Below are positions 44,901 through 59,900 of a stretch of 64,000 nt of DNA, in pieces. The stretch comes from Tubiluchus corallicola. Lineage: Eukaryota; Priapulida; Priapulimorpha; Priapulimorphida; Tubiluchidae. The translations under genes were made by a program, and so were the position numbers. How positions within the stretch are numbered: the stretch's first letter is position 1; the number at the start of each line of letters is the position of its first letter. The notes under the pieces are model-generated. The model was not told the origin of the DNA. It saw only the letters and a list, made by a program, of their open reading frames with translations, and made no database searches. The stretch covers positions 67,768 through 131,767 of the forward strand of contig JAQGDQ010000110.1 of the NCBI GenBank assembly GCA_030141605.1, given 5' to 3'.

Positions 44901-47900
44901 TTTAATTCATGTACATCATTGTTTGCATATCTTCAATTCATGTACGTCATTGTTGCATGTCTTCAGTTCATGCACATCATTGTTGCATATCTTCAATTCA
45001 TGTACATCATTGTTGCATATCTTCAATTCATGCACATAATTGTTGCATATCTTCAGTTCATACACATAATTGTTGCATATCTTCAATTCATGCACATCAT
45101 CGTTGCATATCTTCAATTCATGCAAATGCAACTTTTGCCAGATTTGCTCATTTGATTTTGATTCACTGATTTTCAAGAAAGTAATATTCAGTACTTTTAC
45201 ATTTGTCACCCTGCAGGAGCAAAATAAACGAGACTCAGGCAGCTTTGACTTGAATGAGCAGGAGCTGAATGGTAAGACTGTGGTCGATGCAGCTACAAAC
45301 ACCATTTCAAACGGGAAGGTGCGTAAAATTATCGATTATTGCCGTCAACGTATTTTTTAAAGAAAAGTAGTGAGCATGTAGAATATGAAAAGGTGTGTAG
45401 AGATAACGTTCAATACATATTTGACGTATAGTAATGAGTGTGTAGAAAGCTTGTCAAGAGTTGGATAAAATCCAGGGCTCCAGGGTAGCTGATCCGTGTT
45501 CCGCATTATCCATAACTTTTTAAATTGCTTTCCTGGTGTCTTGCTAAAATGTTATTATAAGCAAATTATTTAATATTATGTTAATTATTTGATGAATATT
45601 ATTATATGCTCGAAACCGTTATATCAAGTATGAACTGGTATTCTTTTACTTGATAAGAAGATGAGACTTTAAGCACAAGAATACTCAAAATTTTGTATCA
45701 CCTACATACTGCCTTATTGCACACAGAGCCTGCATTAGCAGCAACGCTGTATAAAACTGTAAACTGAAACTTCCGCATGACTGTTGGGCACAGCCGTTAT
45801 AATGATACGTTGTTTGAAACAAGTTTAGATAATATTGCGTGAAGTTTGAAAAAAATAACCAGAACATTCATGGCACACACTTCACTAAATAAGCAAAAGA
45901 GTAAATTACTGTATCTTGTCAATAATATTAAAAATACGTTTTTTGGTTAGTGAGTGATGATACAGTGACGTTTTACCAGATGGCGTGAACTCACTAAGAA
46001 TTTTCTTTTCTAATTACATAAGTCTTTCAAACATGTTAGCGTAATGCAAAGTAATATAACTTTGTATGTAAAATGTTTTGTGACGTAGAACCCCTTTAAC
46101 GCTTTCCAAAGGAACACAAAATATTTTATCTAAGTACTATGCTTGACTTTTTTGTTTGACATTAATATTTGGTTTACCTCGTAGATGTTTGTTTTCACAT
46201 CACTTGATGATGAGCAGCCACCGGATGTGTCTTCATCTTCAACACCAGGTGGCAGTTGTAACAGTGACAAGGGCAGCATGTCAGTTGGCACACAGACGAT
46301 CGGATGTCAGGAGGTCTCACCAATTGTTCACAGTCCAATACCAGAGCGAGATAAGAATCTATCAGTCCTCTACCATGGCGAGTGGGCCATTCCTGGAGGT
46401 AACCAATGCAATTTATATGTTGTTTGAGGAATTCATCTTGGATTTAAGTCAATTATTGTTCATCCTGTGTATTGTAGTTTTTTTTGTAAGAGTTATGCTA
46501 TTATCTTGTCTCTGGTAGAAAACAGCTATTTATTGTTAGTGGAGAGTCTTATGGTTTAACTCTTATCTGCTGTTTCTTTATAAACATGCTGATTAGTTTT
46601 TGTTTAAAAAGTTTAGACTTCATGATTTAAAGAATATTGGTTTTAATCTCTTTGTTTGTTCGTTATATTATTGGAGTTCTTTATACGATTTGATATACTG
46701 TAAGTAAGTATGAATGAGCTCACTTGTTATGTTGGTTGTTGTTGAGGGTCTGAAGCTATTCCTTATAGAGAAAATTATCGTAAGATGAGGTACTGAAGAA
46801 ATGCAAGTGACTTAGCCATGTTCAGTTGGTAATACAACGTCACTTAAAGGAAGGCGGGATGATTTATCATATACTACTCCATTTTCAAATCCGATAAAAA
46901 AGTATACATTTTAACACAATTAATACTGCAAAAGCATTTCTGATAGTTAAATAGTAGATTAAAAACTTAATTAACAGCGGATGAGCCCAACTATTGATGA
47001 CATCACAAACTAACTTAATTTTCAACAGCAAAAATATTCCACGAGCGTGTTGCACGTGTTTGCGAAAGCGAAAATTGAGGATGCAGTGCTACTGTAAGAT
47101 ATTCAGTGTGTTGTATTAAAACTAGGCAAGTTTTAAGATAAAAATTCAAATAACAAATCTACCGCAGTGCTCACGCCCGAGCTGTCGATCATGTGTAGTT
47201 CATCACAAACTAACACATTTGAACTGAGTGGCACAGCACCTGTTTTCTGTGCAATGCCTTTCTGAAATGCAGGCCCTAGTGCCCGTATAACTAGCGAATG
47301 GCGAAATGCATGTAACAGCGAAGTACTAGTTGCGTTAAATTGTGTTTGTGTGGTAATAATTCTTCCATGTAAGTCATTTTTGAAAAAAATGTACGTTTCC
47401 TTTCAATATTTTGAAGAGTAAATTGTTTTAACCCACAGTTTAAGATTGCGTCTGGTTTTGCTTTAAACAGACAAACAGCCAGAGACAGTATAATGGACAA
47501 AGCTGTCAAGAAATGATTTTCCAGGTGTTCGATTGTTTACTAGGTAGGCGTAGAGGTGCTTCATTTGGGTTGCTAAGTATATCGTGACCACTCAGATGTC
47601 CACTTTCCACTCAAATTTATTTTTTTTTACATTCCATATTTGTGAAATTAATGTAATATGTTAATAGCACTGACAGGCCGACTAACTTGCAAAAGTGCTG
47701 AGAACATGGCGCATTTAAAGGCAAGAACATCAGATGTTCAGTTATAATCACAATAGTATATTATGAATCGTGGTTACATTATTAATAACAACAGCATTAT
47801 GTATTGTAGTGTAATTACTATTATGTTAGTAACTCCTAGTTGTTAAATAACCTTTTGTGTGTGTTTAAATGGCAGGAATGTTTGGAAGTGGTCCTGGGTC

Positions 47901-50900
47901 AACAGGCAGCGGGAGCAATCTTCGTCTTCCTGACACTGACAGCGTTATGAGTTTCAGTAGTCAGTGGAGTGGGGTTAGCAATGTGTCAGGTCACAGCGGT
48001 GCAATGGCCATGAAGAAACCTCATCAGCAGTTTGGCACAAAGGTAGTGAAGATTTGCCTTTGAATGTTTGCAAATTGAATAGCCAATATTACTGTTGAAA
48101 ATGTACAGAATTACTTAGCAGTGCAGAATGTTCTTTTGGAAGTTTGGTTAAAGGAAATGTGAGATTTTTTTTCTTCTGGCATTTCAAGTGAAATGTTTGT
48201 CTACAAATTTTTTATTGCCAACAAGATCAACAAACTACCTGTTAAATAAAGGCAATTATTTTCCATGAAAGTTAATGCGATTACAGAACAATGAGTAAGA
48301 ATGTACATACCGATATTGAACATATATACTGATTCATGAAATGCTGACAAATTTGTGAAACAGCCTCGAGGACTTTGTACTTACCTTTCCAATTGTTTAG
48401 CAGAATTTAAATTCATAGAAAACGTGTTTTTAATGAGCGAATGAATGGCACACAGTCAAAAGTCAAAACTGTGTTTGTAGGATTTTTTTTCAACATGAAG
48501 CAAGTATTATTATTTTTTATTTATTCATTTCAGGTGGAAATGGTCTATTCGTTATTATCAATGCTTGGCACTCATGATAAAGATGATATGAGCAAAACTT
48601 TACTTGCAATGTCTAGTTCATCAGAGAGCTGTATCGCTATGAGACAATCGGGTAAATGCTACTACCTCCTTTGGTTGATCTCTATCTATTTTTCTGTCAA
48701 ACACTAACAAAATTTCAATACATCAGACTTCTATCTATTCTTCTATCAAACACTAAACAAAATTTCTATAGGTCTATGAAAAGTGTTGTGTACTAAAATA
48801 TAAACATTTTCGCTTTCATTACTAGTGTCCTTATCAGTTAGATATGCTGCTTCATCTTGAAGCAGAATGTTTTATTTTTTTAATTTTTTTTGGTGAATTG
48901 TGGGTTGGATGATAATGTAAATTCATCGTGCATTTATACTTGCATAAAATGTAAATTCTTATAACCTGTGATTCTTTTATATGTAAAAAGCAAAAGTTAT
49001 ATGTAAAAAATTAATAGCTTTTAAACCTTTCCAAGAAGTGCAGCATTTGTATGTGTTGTACTTTGATAGGCTGTTTGCCACTGCTTATACAACTTCTGCA
49101 TGGAAACGACAAAGAGTCGCCACTAGGAGGCACTAGAGGAAACAAAGATGCACGAGCGAGAGCTGCCGCTGCTCTTCACAACATCGTGCACTCACATCCG
49201 GATGACAAGAAAGGCAGACGGGAGGCTCGAGTGCTCCGTCTTCTGGAGCAAATTAGAGCACACTGCAACACAATGAGAGATGGAGACAGTTCGTCCTCAG
49301 ATGATGAGGGTTGTAAAGGTATGTAGTAGAAGTTTCAATGCATAATGATAAATTAATGTGTTATGTACTATTGTGCTAGGTCAATTATTTTACAATAGTT
49401 TACGTACATTAACTAGCTTTCTAAGTTTGGCTGTCTTTAAGTTTCCTTGCATTCTTTCCTCTATACCAATTTTCACACTTATAATGTGTATTACCTCTTT
49501 TTAATGAGTTTAATCAGTTTAAAAGTACTGGGATTTACCTGTAATTTATGCCCCATTCAAACTAGCAAGTTTTCTGTCACGAGTTTTTTCTCTCACAGCA
49601 AACTTGCAAGTGTGATCTGCTTTGCAAATTACTTTCGGTGAGTTATCAAAAACTCTCCGACAGTTGCTGTGAGTTGATTTACTGTCTACTGTGACACCTT
49701 GCAGTGAATAGAGAAGTGTCAGTTTATGCTTACGACTCACAGCAAGTTTTGCTCTTTAGTCTGATCATGCCTTTACTGAAACTGGTGAGATGATGCAATA
49801 GAGAGCATGTATGTCGAGACTCATTTCTTTAACAAACAATATTTTCGTGACCTAATAGCCATTTTCCAGTTGTTAATTTAACTCTATAGTTCCATTTGTT
49901 AATTTAACCCTATAGTTCCAGTTGTCAATTTAACCCTATACTTTTTCCCATTGTTTGTGACGATAATTTTTAATGTCATCACATAATAATATTCAAAAAC
50001 TTCTATTATAATTCAGGTGCCAAACCAGGCCACATTGATCATCATCCGGGTCCAGCAGTAGCAGCCATCATGAAACTATCCTTTGATGAAGAGCACCGGC
50101 ATGCCATGTGTCAGCTTGGTATGAACATTGCAGATATTTGTGCGACTGCACTTTTATGTTAGTTTTCATTGTCTGCATTTTTACCCATGCTGAGAGTAGT
50201 TAAAATGTGGATCGGGTGTTTAATAACATCTGTCTGTCTTCCCGTTTGCGATAAAATCAAAACTGGTAAAACTGTAATTACCAGTCTTGCATAGGTGTCA
50301 ATGCCATCCAAGCATGATTGACTTTTGAGTTCACAAAATTTAAAAACTTCTAGCTGATGGAGGCATAATAGCCAGACTTGGCTCAGGGATAGGTCAAAGT
50401 AAGGCATGGAAACCCATTGCTTTTGGTTCCCAAGGTCAAATGATGATGATGATGATGATGATGATAAGTCTTTATTAGCCACTTTTACAGGCAAAAATTT
50501 CTGTACAACATTATACAATTTTACATAGACACTAAACAGAGATTTTACAATATTACATGTTATGCACTCTGTAATTAGCTTTTTTAATTTGTGCGTATAA
50601 CATTATTTGCAGTGATTTTAAACAGGGAGTATTAAAGTGAGTGCTAAAATCAAGGTTATTAATGAAGCAAGTTTCCTGTCTAGTAATATAAAAATGCAGA
50701 TAAATTAATATACTAAATTATTAAATTCCTAATTCAATATTTAAGTCCACAAAGCATTACAATCAATGATCTCAAAAACTACATAAATTTAAGCCCTGTT
50801 TTACTAAAATTTAGCAACAAGACCTTAAATTAAAAGTGTCCTGTACAAAGTAAGTTTGTGGCAATATATAATTTACATTTTTGTTGCAATACACGAGGTT

Positions 50901-53900
50901 TAAGGTCTCATTTCCCAGTTCATTTCAGAGGGCAAGGTCAATGTTAGGTATCAGAATAATAAATTTTTGCTCATAGTACAGGTGTGGTTCTGCACTTCAA
51001 GTGCAGTGCTTTTTTGTTATTTTATGTGAGTGTTATAACAGTAAATGCATTTGTGTTTTTGCTTAATAGCTTGATACCGTTGTCTTCGTCTTCTTAACAT
51101 CATTGTTAGTGGCATAGTTAATTTGTTAAATTACTTGTAAGAATTTTAGAAAGTGATCTTAGTTATACGCATCCAGCAGAACTAAGAATTTGAACAGGTT
51201 TGGTATTCATTATTGAAAATATCAATAAAACAAAGATTTTAGATAAAATCTACGGGCATTATAATCAGAGATGTCACCAAAACGAAGTTTTCATTTCAAT
51301 TTGCCGATACTTGCACTTTCGGTTAAGTTTTGGCAAAATTTATTAAATTTCGTAGCCGAAATTTCGGATAATTTACTGTAGCATTTTTCCCAGGTTTTAC
51401 TAGTATTTCCAAGTGTTTACCTTTTCTTTTCTCCGAGATGTCAAAAACCAGTGCAAATCTTGGCTAAATTAGTTCAAATAAAGCGAAAATTTTATTTGCA
51501 TAACAGTTTGTGACGCTCTTTTACTGGCAATGCGGCGTATCTTCAGTGCTGACGATTGTCAAGTTTTGGGTCTCCAAGACCAATCAACCGAAATATCAAA
51601 CCATTTTTTATATTACTTGAGCAAAATCACATTTAGTTTTATAATTTATGAAACAAAGGCAACAAAATATCTACAAAATAAAATTTGTTTATTTTTAATG
51701 AAGCATTATGATCTTTAAACATTAATCATTAATACTTAAACCCAAATGCATTTTCTAAGGTAAACGACTCCATCAAACTTAAGGTTCTACACAACAAAAC
51801 TTCTTTGTCTTTTTTGTATTAGAATTTTTTATCAGTAATTTTGCATCACAGCAAATAAAAGCAAACAAACAAAATAAAACAAAATATTTTACTTATTTTA
51901 GAATTTTCTTTTTTTCAGTTTTAATAGTAGTTGTTTTTGCAAAAATGTTTTGGCTCGGTTTCGTTTCAGTATCGATTTCCTGTGTTTCATAAATTTCCAT
52001 TTCGGTTTTGGTTTGCAAATTCAGTTTCGGTAACATCCCTGGTTATAATTAAAGAATTCTGCTTTTATTTTGCTTCTAATGTAGAGATATTTCGCAGCCC
52101 ATTATGGATTACTTCCTCAGTGTAAACCTGAGCAATATGGGACACCTTTAAATGCAAAATTCTAGAACAACCCTACCTAAATACAGAAAGCCGTCCTGTC
52201 TATGATTGGTATTGCTATTAAAGAAACTTTAATGACCATTATAGAATTTATTAAGAAGTTCCCTTGGTTTATAATGAGAACAAAAACAGCTGTATTTTCC
52301 ATCTAGGTGGTCTCCATGCAATTGCTGAACTGATATACTTGGATCACGAATGCCATGGAAACACGAGCGATCAGTACAGCTTGACACTTCGCCGGTATGC
52401 GGGCATGGCTCTCACAAATCTGACCTTTGGTGATGGAACAAACAAAGCTTTGCTCTGCAGTATGAAGAGCTGTATGAAGTCATTAGTGGCTCAGCTTCAT
52501 TCGCCAAATGAGGATTTGATACAGGTTAGTGGTGTCATGTAGAATCAGTCACCTAATTTTCTCAAAAATGTCTAGCATGCAGAAATATGTAAAAACTGTC
52601 GGCAATTGACTCAAATAACTCCGCATAATTGACTCTATATTTTTTCTGCACATGCTTAAATAAGATATTTTGTGTGACCAATGAGCTTTTATTATTTTTA
52701 TGTCATCTTACTTCGCTTTTGTGCGCTATAATATATGTAGAAACAATATCGTTAAGTACAATTTTTGTAAGCAAGGTGATAACCCGCCAACTAGCGGTCA
52801 GTTCTCAAAATAAAGGACTGTGTCCGTAGTAGGCAGGACTTTTTAGCAGTCCAGATTTTTGTCCGGCAAAGCAAGGTCCGGCAAACCAAGATATTGGTGT
52901 ACAAACATCAAGGCTTTTTCTTCAGTTTTTCTGTTATTTTTGTTTCTTTTTTATCTTGTACATACAAGTTATTAACAAAGAAGGATGCAACGTAAATTAA
53001 AATGTAATTAAAACTGATGGTTAGACTTGTTTGTGCTTTAAAGATAATTCATGCTGATTGTGCTTTGGTACTTGAAACAGTTTTCTATTCGAATTTTAGC
53101 AAATGATTTTAAAAATGAGATAATCAACTGTTTTCCTGCTGTAAATTTGAAACTATTGTTGATCATTGTGTTCAGTAAAGTTAATGATGTTACAAACCAC
53201 TATTAATTGAATTTTCATACCAAACTTGAAAGATACCAAATGTGAAGAAGTTGGAATGCAGGCAGTTCCTGGTTCAAATCTGGGCTGCAATTCAAACTTT
53301 TTCACATTTCCTGTTTTATCAAGTTTGATATCAAAATTTGAAAATTTCAGGTTTGCTATATCATTAATAATACGCTTAACTTTAACATTATAAAATAAAT
53401 TTCAAGTTTGCTATATCATTAATAATAAGCTTAACGTTAATGTTGTAATAATTAATTTGTCACTTTAGCATTTATTTAGCACTATATGAAGCATTTACGA
53501 TCCTGCAAGGTGCTAACTTCATTTGTTTACTGTTTCAGGTGACTGCAAGTGTCCTCCGAAATCTGTCCTGGAGAGCTGATTTGGCCAGCAAGAAAATTTT
53601 ACGTGAAGTAGGTGCAGTAACAACTCTGATGAAAGCCGCCATGGTTGTGCAGAAGGAGTCCACACTCAAATCCATTCTCAGTGCATTGTGGAACCTCTCT
53701 GCACACTGCAGCGAAAATAAGGCAGATATATGTGCAATTGATGGCACCCTCGAGTTCCTGGTCAGTACCCTTTCCTACAAAAGCCCGTCAAAGACGCTGG
53801 CAATCATCGAAAACGGAGGAGGAATTCTGCGAAACGTTTCTAGTCACATCGCTGTACGGGAAGACTATCGTGCTGTGCTGAGACATCTTGGCTGCCTGCA

Positions 53901-56900
53901 GATACTACTAAAACACCTGAAAAGTCCAAGCTTAACCATCGTTTCTAATGCTTGTGGGACTTTGTGGAATCTTTCAGCAAGGAATGCCGAGGACCAGCAG
54001 GCACTATGGGAAATGGGAGCAGTCGGGATGTTGAGAAACCTTGTTCACTCCAAGCATAAAATGATATCTATGGGAAGCTCAGCTGCCCTCAAAAATCTAC
54101 TTAGTTCTCGGCCGCTCGGTGCTGTTTTTCCTCAAGAACTGAGCCAGAAGTCTGGAATGCCTGGTTTGCATGTAAGAAAGCAAAAGGCGCTGGAAGCTGA
54201 GTTAGATCAAAATCTTACTGAAACTTGTGAAAACATTGACAGCAGTAGCCCAACTGGAAAATCTGAGTCTGATAAAAGAGCTCACGTCGGTACCTTTCCT
54301 CGATCCGGACAAGAATATCATCCTAGATCTTTACTTCAAGGATCAGCAGTCCTCATCCCTTCGCAGGCTTCCTTATCTCATCGACCAATTCGCAGATCTG
54401 AAAGTTGCAATTCCGTTGGGAGCACACAGTCGGATGTTTCGCACGACAGGATGAATCGTGGCCGTAACGTGATAGCTCGTAGCAATCGCCTGCTGGTTGA
54501 ACGTTATCAAAGAGGACATTCTGCCAGTCCAGATCAACGTAATCTTGTGAGGAGTCAGATTATGCCTCCATCGTGCAATGACGCTGAATTTGGTGTAAAA
54601 ATAAGTGCACTGACTGCTTCATTCCAAGAGTCGACCCAACCGACCAACAGTACTCCTTCACTTGACCGACGGTCACTGCCGTGCAGTCCTCGAACTAACA
54701 AAGCTGGCTTGGGGAAAGCCATGTATAGCAAGTATGCTAACATGGCTAGACAGTATGACAGTATGTCTGCCGAACAAGATTATGAAAATGATCAACCTGT
54801 TAATTATGGCTTGCAATTTGATGAGTCTAACTCTGTTGTGATAGACCGAGACGACCGTCCTCCAGTTCAAATTGACAATTACATGCGAGACAACAGTCAC
54901 ACTGACTCAGTTGGTCATACAGTGTGGCATGGCCAGAGTAACAAAAGCCCGTACAATTCTATAAATCATTCGTTCAGCAGTCCAGCAGTGGGCATGGCAT
55001 ATGAGGCGTGTCACGTGCAACCAACGTCTGGATATGCTGAAACAGATCTAGATAATCCCGATCAACCGACTGATTTCAGCAAACGCTATGCGGAGTTTTC
55101 TGATACTTCCGAATATCACGCTCAGTTTTTCAAAAACAAAGTGGATCGCAGCGTGAAGTTCTCTCTTCAAGACAAAGATTCTCCGCTGCCGGAGAGTCAG
55201 TTCTACTCGCAACCGTGCATGGATGATGATAGCGTTATGCAATTTCACACAGAAGGGACGCCGCTAAACTTTTCAACCTCAACGTCTTTGACTGACTTAA
55301 CAAAGGAGAAAGACATTGAAATAATGAAAGCTAATGTAAAACATGAAACCGTGAGTGGAGTAAGCTCTCCGGACTCTCGTCGTGCAGACAGAGGTTCGCC
55401 CGTTCGCTCCGATCATAGTGCAAGTCCTGTGTCTCCAAGAAACGAAACAAATTACATCAAGACGGAAGATGACGCAAAGTCGCAAAACGCAGAAGATGAA
55501 CATATTAAAAGTTACTGTCTTGAGGGAACTCCAGTTTGCTTCTCTCACGTGTCTTCTCTTAGCAGTCTTCACAGCACCGAGGCAGACAACAAAGTACTAG
55601 ACAATACTGTTGTGGAAAGAGAAAACATTATGATGGTGGAAAATGTTGATGACGAAGAAGACACTGCTAATCCAGAAACTAGAGCAGTTGCTGTTGGTGA
55701 CGAATTGACTAGGGGTGAGGATGATACAGCGGAAAAAGTGGAAGACAGTCAACCTGCAGCAAAGATGGTCACATTTGATACAGCCGGGCTACCTTTAGAA
55801 ACACCTATGATGTTCTCCCGTTCTAGTTCATTAGGTTCACTGGATAGTTTTGAGCAAAAATCAATACACGATGACCGCAGCTCAGTTTACAGCGAGTTTC
55901 CAAGTCGATTAACCAGCGGAATGATTAGCCCTAGTGAACTTCCGGATTCACCTTCAGAAAGTATGCCGTCTAGTCCAAAACACAAAAAGCCTCCTAGTTT
56001 TCCTTTAGATACAAAAGAAACAGCATCAAAAAATGTTGCAAATAGCAAGGACACCAGCAAAGAGTGTCAGAAATTACCGGAAAATGTTTTCAACGATAGA
56101 AAAACAGCATTTGCAACAGAAGGTACGCCAGCACAATTCTCGACAGTGACAAGCTTGAGTAGCCTGAGTTTTGAAGAACAGTGCAAAACCGAAAATGAAG
56201 AGGTACAGGAGGAACCATTGTTGGAGGCATCTGCAGATTCTAGGCGACTTTCACATGAAGGTGAACAAGAACCTCCCAACAACAGCAAAAGTGGGAGTGA
56301 TAATGCATCTGAATTATCTGAAATTTCAGAAACAGAAAATGACCAAGATATTCTTGCTGAGTGTATCAATTCTGCTATGCCATGGGACAAGTCAAAAGCA
56401 AAAAAGAATCTCAAGAATATTGTAGGAGGTGAAATGACTGACAGTAATGTTCTAGCAAGGGAAACAACTGCTGGGGCAAAACAGGGTTTTCATGCAAGTG
56501 AAGTTCCAAATTTTGATGGTTCTTCAAAGAAAACATTTAATCATGTTCAAAAACGCGTAAATTTTTCCACGTTTGATAATACGGATGACATGCTGAAGAC
56601 ATTTAATGTTGAGGGTACTCCACTGAATTTTTCCACAGCTGCTTCATCATTGAGTGATTTAAGTGTTCCATCGTGTGACAGAATGGACGGTGATGGGGAA
56701 TTTCAAGAGTCGCGATCCAGACATAAGAGCGACGAAAACAATCAGCTGATCAGTGAAGACCAATCAGAGACAAGTTCCATGTGCGACGAGGGAGACTACA
56801 TTCTGGAGGATTTAATTCAAGAAGCAATGCCAAAAGGAAAGTCAAAGAAACACCCGTCTGGTGCAGGGATCGTAAAGAAATCACCGGATACTGCTACCTT

Positions 56901-59900
56901 AGCAGCTCCATATAATGCAGCAATATCAGCTGTAAGTGTCGAACTACCAACAGATACAGTTACTAGTTTTGCCATTGAAGGCACGCCTGCTTTACTCAGT
57001 GGAGCCACTTCACTAAGTGATCTGACTCTTGACTCCAACGATGTTTACAAATCAAATGCTAATTCAGATTTGTCTAAACACGAGAACAAATTGCACAATG
57101 AGAATACTTCCTCATCACATCTCACTCAAATTGTTTCCGTTAAGCAAACATTCCCATCACAACCCAACCCGGATTCCGTGCGAAATTTTGCAGTAGAAGA
57201 TACCCCAGTTGTATTTTCTCGATCTCATTCGCCTTTGAGTTGCATTACTATTAACGATGAGTCGAATTTTGAAACATGTTTTCCACATGTTCAGGCTGAC
57301 AATTCATTGCAGTCTAGAACTTCACCTGATAGGCTTGGTGCCGTAGAAGTCGGCAAGATGGTTAATATTGATGATAGGGCAGTAAGTTTCTCAAGAAACA
57401 GTTCGCTAAGTTCATTAAGTATTGAGTCTATAGGTGCCGAACCAAGTGCTTCGGAACAAGCACTGCTTGACGAATGTATAAATGCAGCCTTGCCAAAGAG
57501 TAAAAGTGAGAGATGTCAAGCCTTTCAAGATAGAAAAAAGTTGAAAGGAAAGTGGAAGATTGAGAAGAAACTATCAGAGGAAAAAGAAGATGAAGTTGTC
57601 ACATGCGTAGGTTATGAAAAAGTTGAGAGAGATCTGAATGAGACTGAGAAAAAGACAGTAGACATCAGTGATGGAGAGGAAAGCGGAAAACAAAATGAAG
57701 AAACTGATGGCTCTGAGTCTACAAAAGAAACAGCAAGCGTTAATTCTGACTTGTCAAAATTTTCTGATGCTGATCTAAGTAAAATTGACTCGGATGCTGA
57801 CATTGGTCCATTTGAAGAAATTGGGATTATACCAGACATGGCTATATCTGCTATAATGGATGAACCACAGCCGATGTTAGCGAGTGGTGTCTACAGCGAA
57901 GACATGTCTTGTAATTTTGAACAAAAGTGTTCACTGCAGGAAGCCAATGACAGCAACGTAACTCCAACTAAATGCGTCCCGAAATTAAAAAATGGCCAGG
58001 AAATGGACTGTGTTGCCGAAGGCGAGCTCTCAGTTGATTCTGGTGCGGCTGGCAAAAGCGACATGGTTCGTTCTCACAATGACGAAATCAATCAAGTCAT
58101 TGTGGAAAGCGGCAGAATTGCAAGTCAGTTAGGAAGCAGCTTGAGCAATGAGAATAACGATGCTGATGAAACTTTTCAAGCAACTGGCGATCTGGACATT
58201 ACCTTGGAAGCAAACATCGTGTTGACTCATTTACACGAAAGCAAACAAGAGTGCACTAGCAGCATGACTGATGATATTGGCTGCTTGGAAGATGAAACAC
58301 TATCATTAGTTTCAACTGATTGCTTGTCAGAGTGTAGCGAGGTATCGTTTCCGGATTCAGAGCCTTGTTCTGAGTCTTCCTTTGGACGACCACCAAAGCT
58401 TCGTCCACGAATAACTAAACCAACTGTTGTTGTCGAAAGTAAAGTGCCCACTGAAGAACAAGTGAAGAGCATTAGAGGCAGAAGAAAGCCTTTGTACAGT
58501 GTCAAACGACCAGTAGGAAAAGACCCTCCACCTCCTGGCGCATCCATTAGGGGAGGTTCACAAATCAAACATGTCACCAAACCTAGACCTGCAAAGCAAG
58601 AACCACAACATGCAACAAAAACCGAAACCGGACACGTGCAGTTTCGACAAAAGCAAGTAGATGGTAGAACAGTAAAGAGAATTAGTACTGGTGATCTGAA
58701 ACGACGGAGTAACGGAGAAAAGCCAAAGCCAATCATAAAACAGGGTACTTTTACAAAAGATAAGCCAACGATCAACGCTCCACAAATTTCACCAACTGGA
58801 CCACCTAGAAATTCAGAATGTAGTGATGTAACTATGGGCAAAAGTCAAGTTAGGTTTGTATTGTTTTTTTACAAAATATGTAATGTAAATTTCTGATTTT
58901 TTATTTGCTTGTGCATTCATGTATTAATATATTATGTTAATATGTTGTTTCAATATCCTAGCAGTATGTAATAGTGCCGTGATAACATAACTCAAAGTGT
59001 TCAGTAAAATTTTAAAATTTCTTATGCTTTCTAAACAATGGTGAAAAATCATTAAACACTTACGTTGCAGTAGATAACAACGATGTGAGAAGGTGATTAA
59101 ATATATATGCGGTTTAGTTTGTGTTGATTTTATAATGATTATAAGTTGATTTTCCTGTTTTAATTTTAAAGTTTATTGTTAGTCAATGTTTTACAAATGG
59201 CAGATGTTTACTTATCATTGCTTTATGGTGTTTTTCAGGCAAAGGCCTAGTTGTGGAAATTTGGCTGGAGAAAAGCCCTATCCATCGGCCAGTTGGTCAA
59301 AAACACTTACTGATCTTAATTTTCAAGTGGACTCACCGAAGGACAACGATGCAAGTGGTACTAACAAGCAATCGTCTCGGACTCCGCCTCGCACACCACC
59401 TCGTACACATTTGCCGAAAAATGGAGCTGGGTCTGTAAACAGTGGTGCTAAATCAACAATGAGGACTTCGACCAGTTCACAGAGTCTGAAGCGAGCAGAT
59501 AGCGGCAGTTTTAGGAGTGCTATGGGCAACCAAAGTCTGAAAAAAGCCGGTAGTGTACCAACTAAACTCGGCAAAACTGGCAGTAATTTGAGTCTTAACA
59601 AAGATTCACAGTCAACGTCAAATCCAAGGCGCGATCCTAGCAGCAGCCCACCAAGTACTGCTCGCAGTGTGCACAGCTCTCGGACGGCCAGTCCCAGTCG
59701 TGATGCTAGTAATAGTCCTCCGAGCAGTATCCGTGGTAAACCGGTCATTTCTTCAAGAACTGGTAAGCCTGTTGTTAGTAGAATATCAAGTCTGTGGAAG
59801 AAAAGTGGTGCAAGCAAACAGAAGCAAGTCGCGATAAAAAACAGTGGCGCTAAAGCGCCATCCGACGGGATAAGCCGCAGCACCACATATGAAAAAATAC

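Noticed and set aside
44833-45360. Open frames spanning the 30-bp minisatellite and the following exon
   Set aside because: The period of 30 keeps frames open. The true exon starts at the acceptor before 45217.
53255-53300. GGTTCAAATC as a tRNA T arm
   Set aside because: No D arm or anticodon arm upstream; only a chance B-box-like word.
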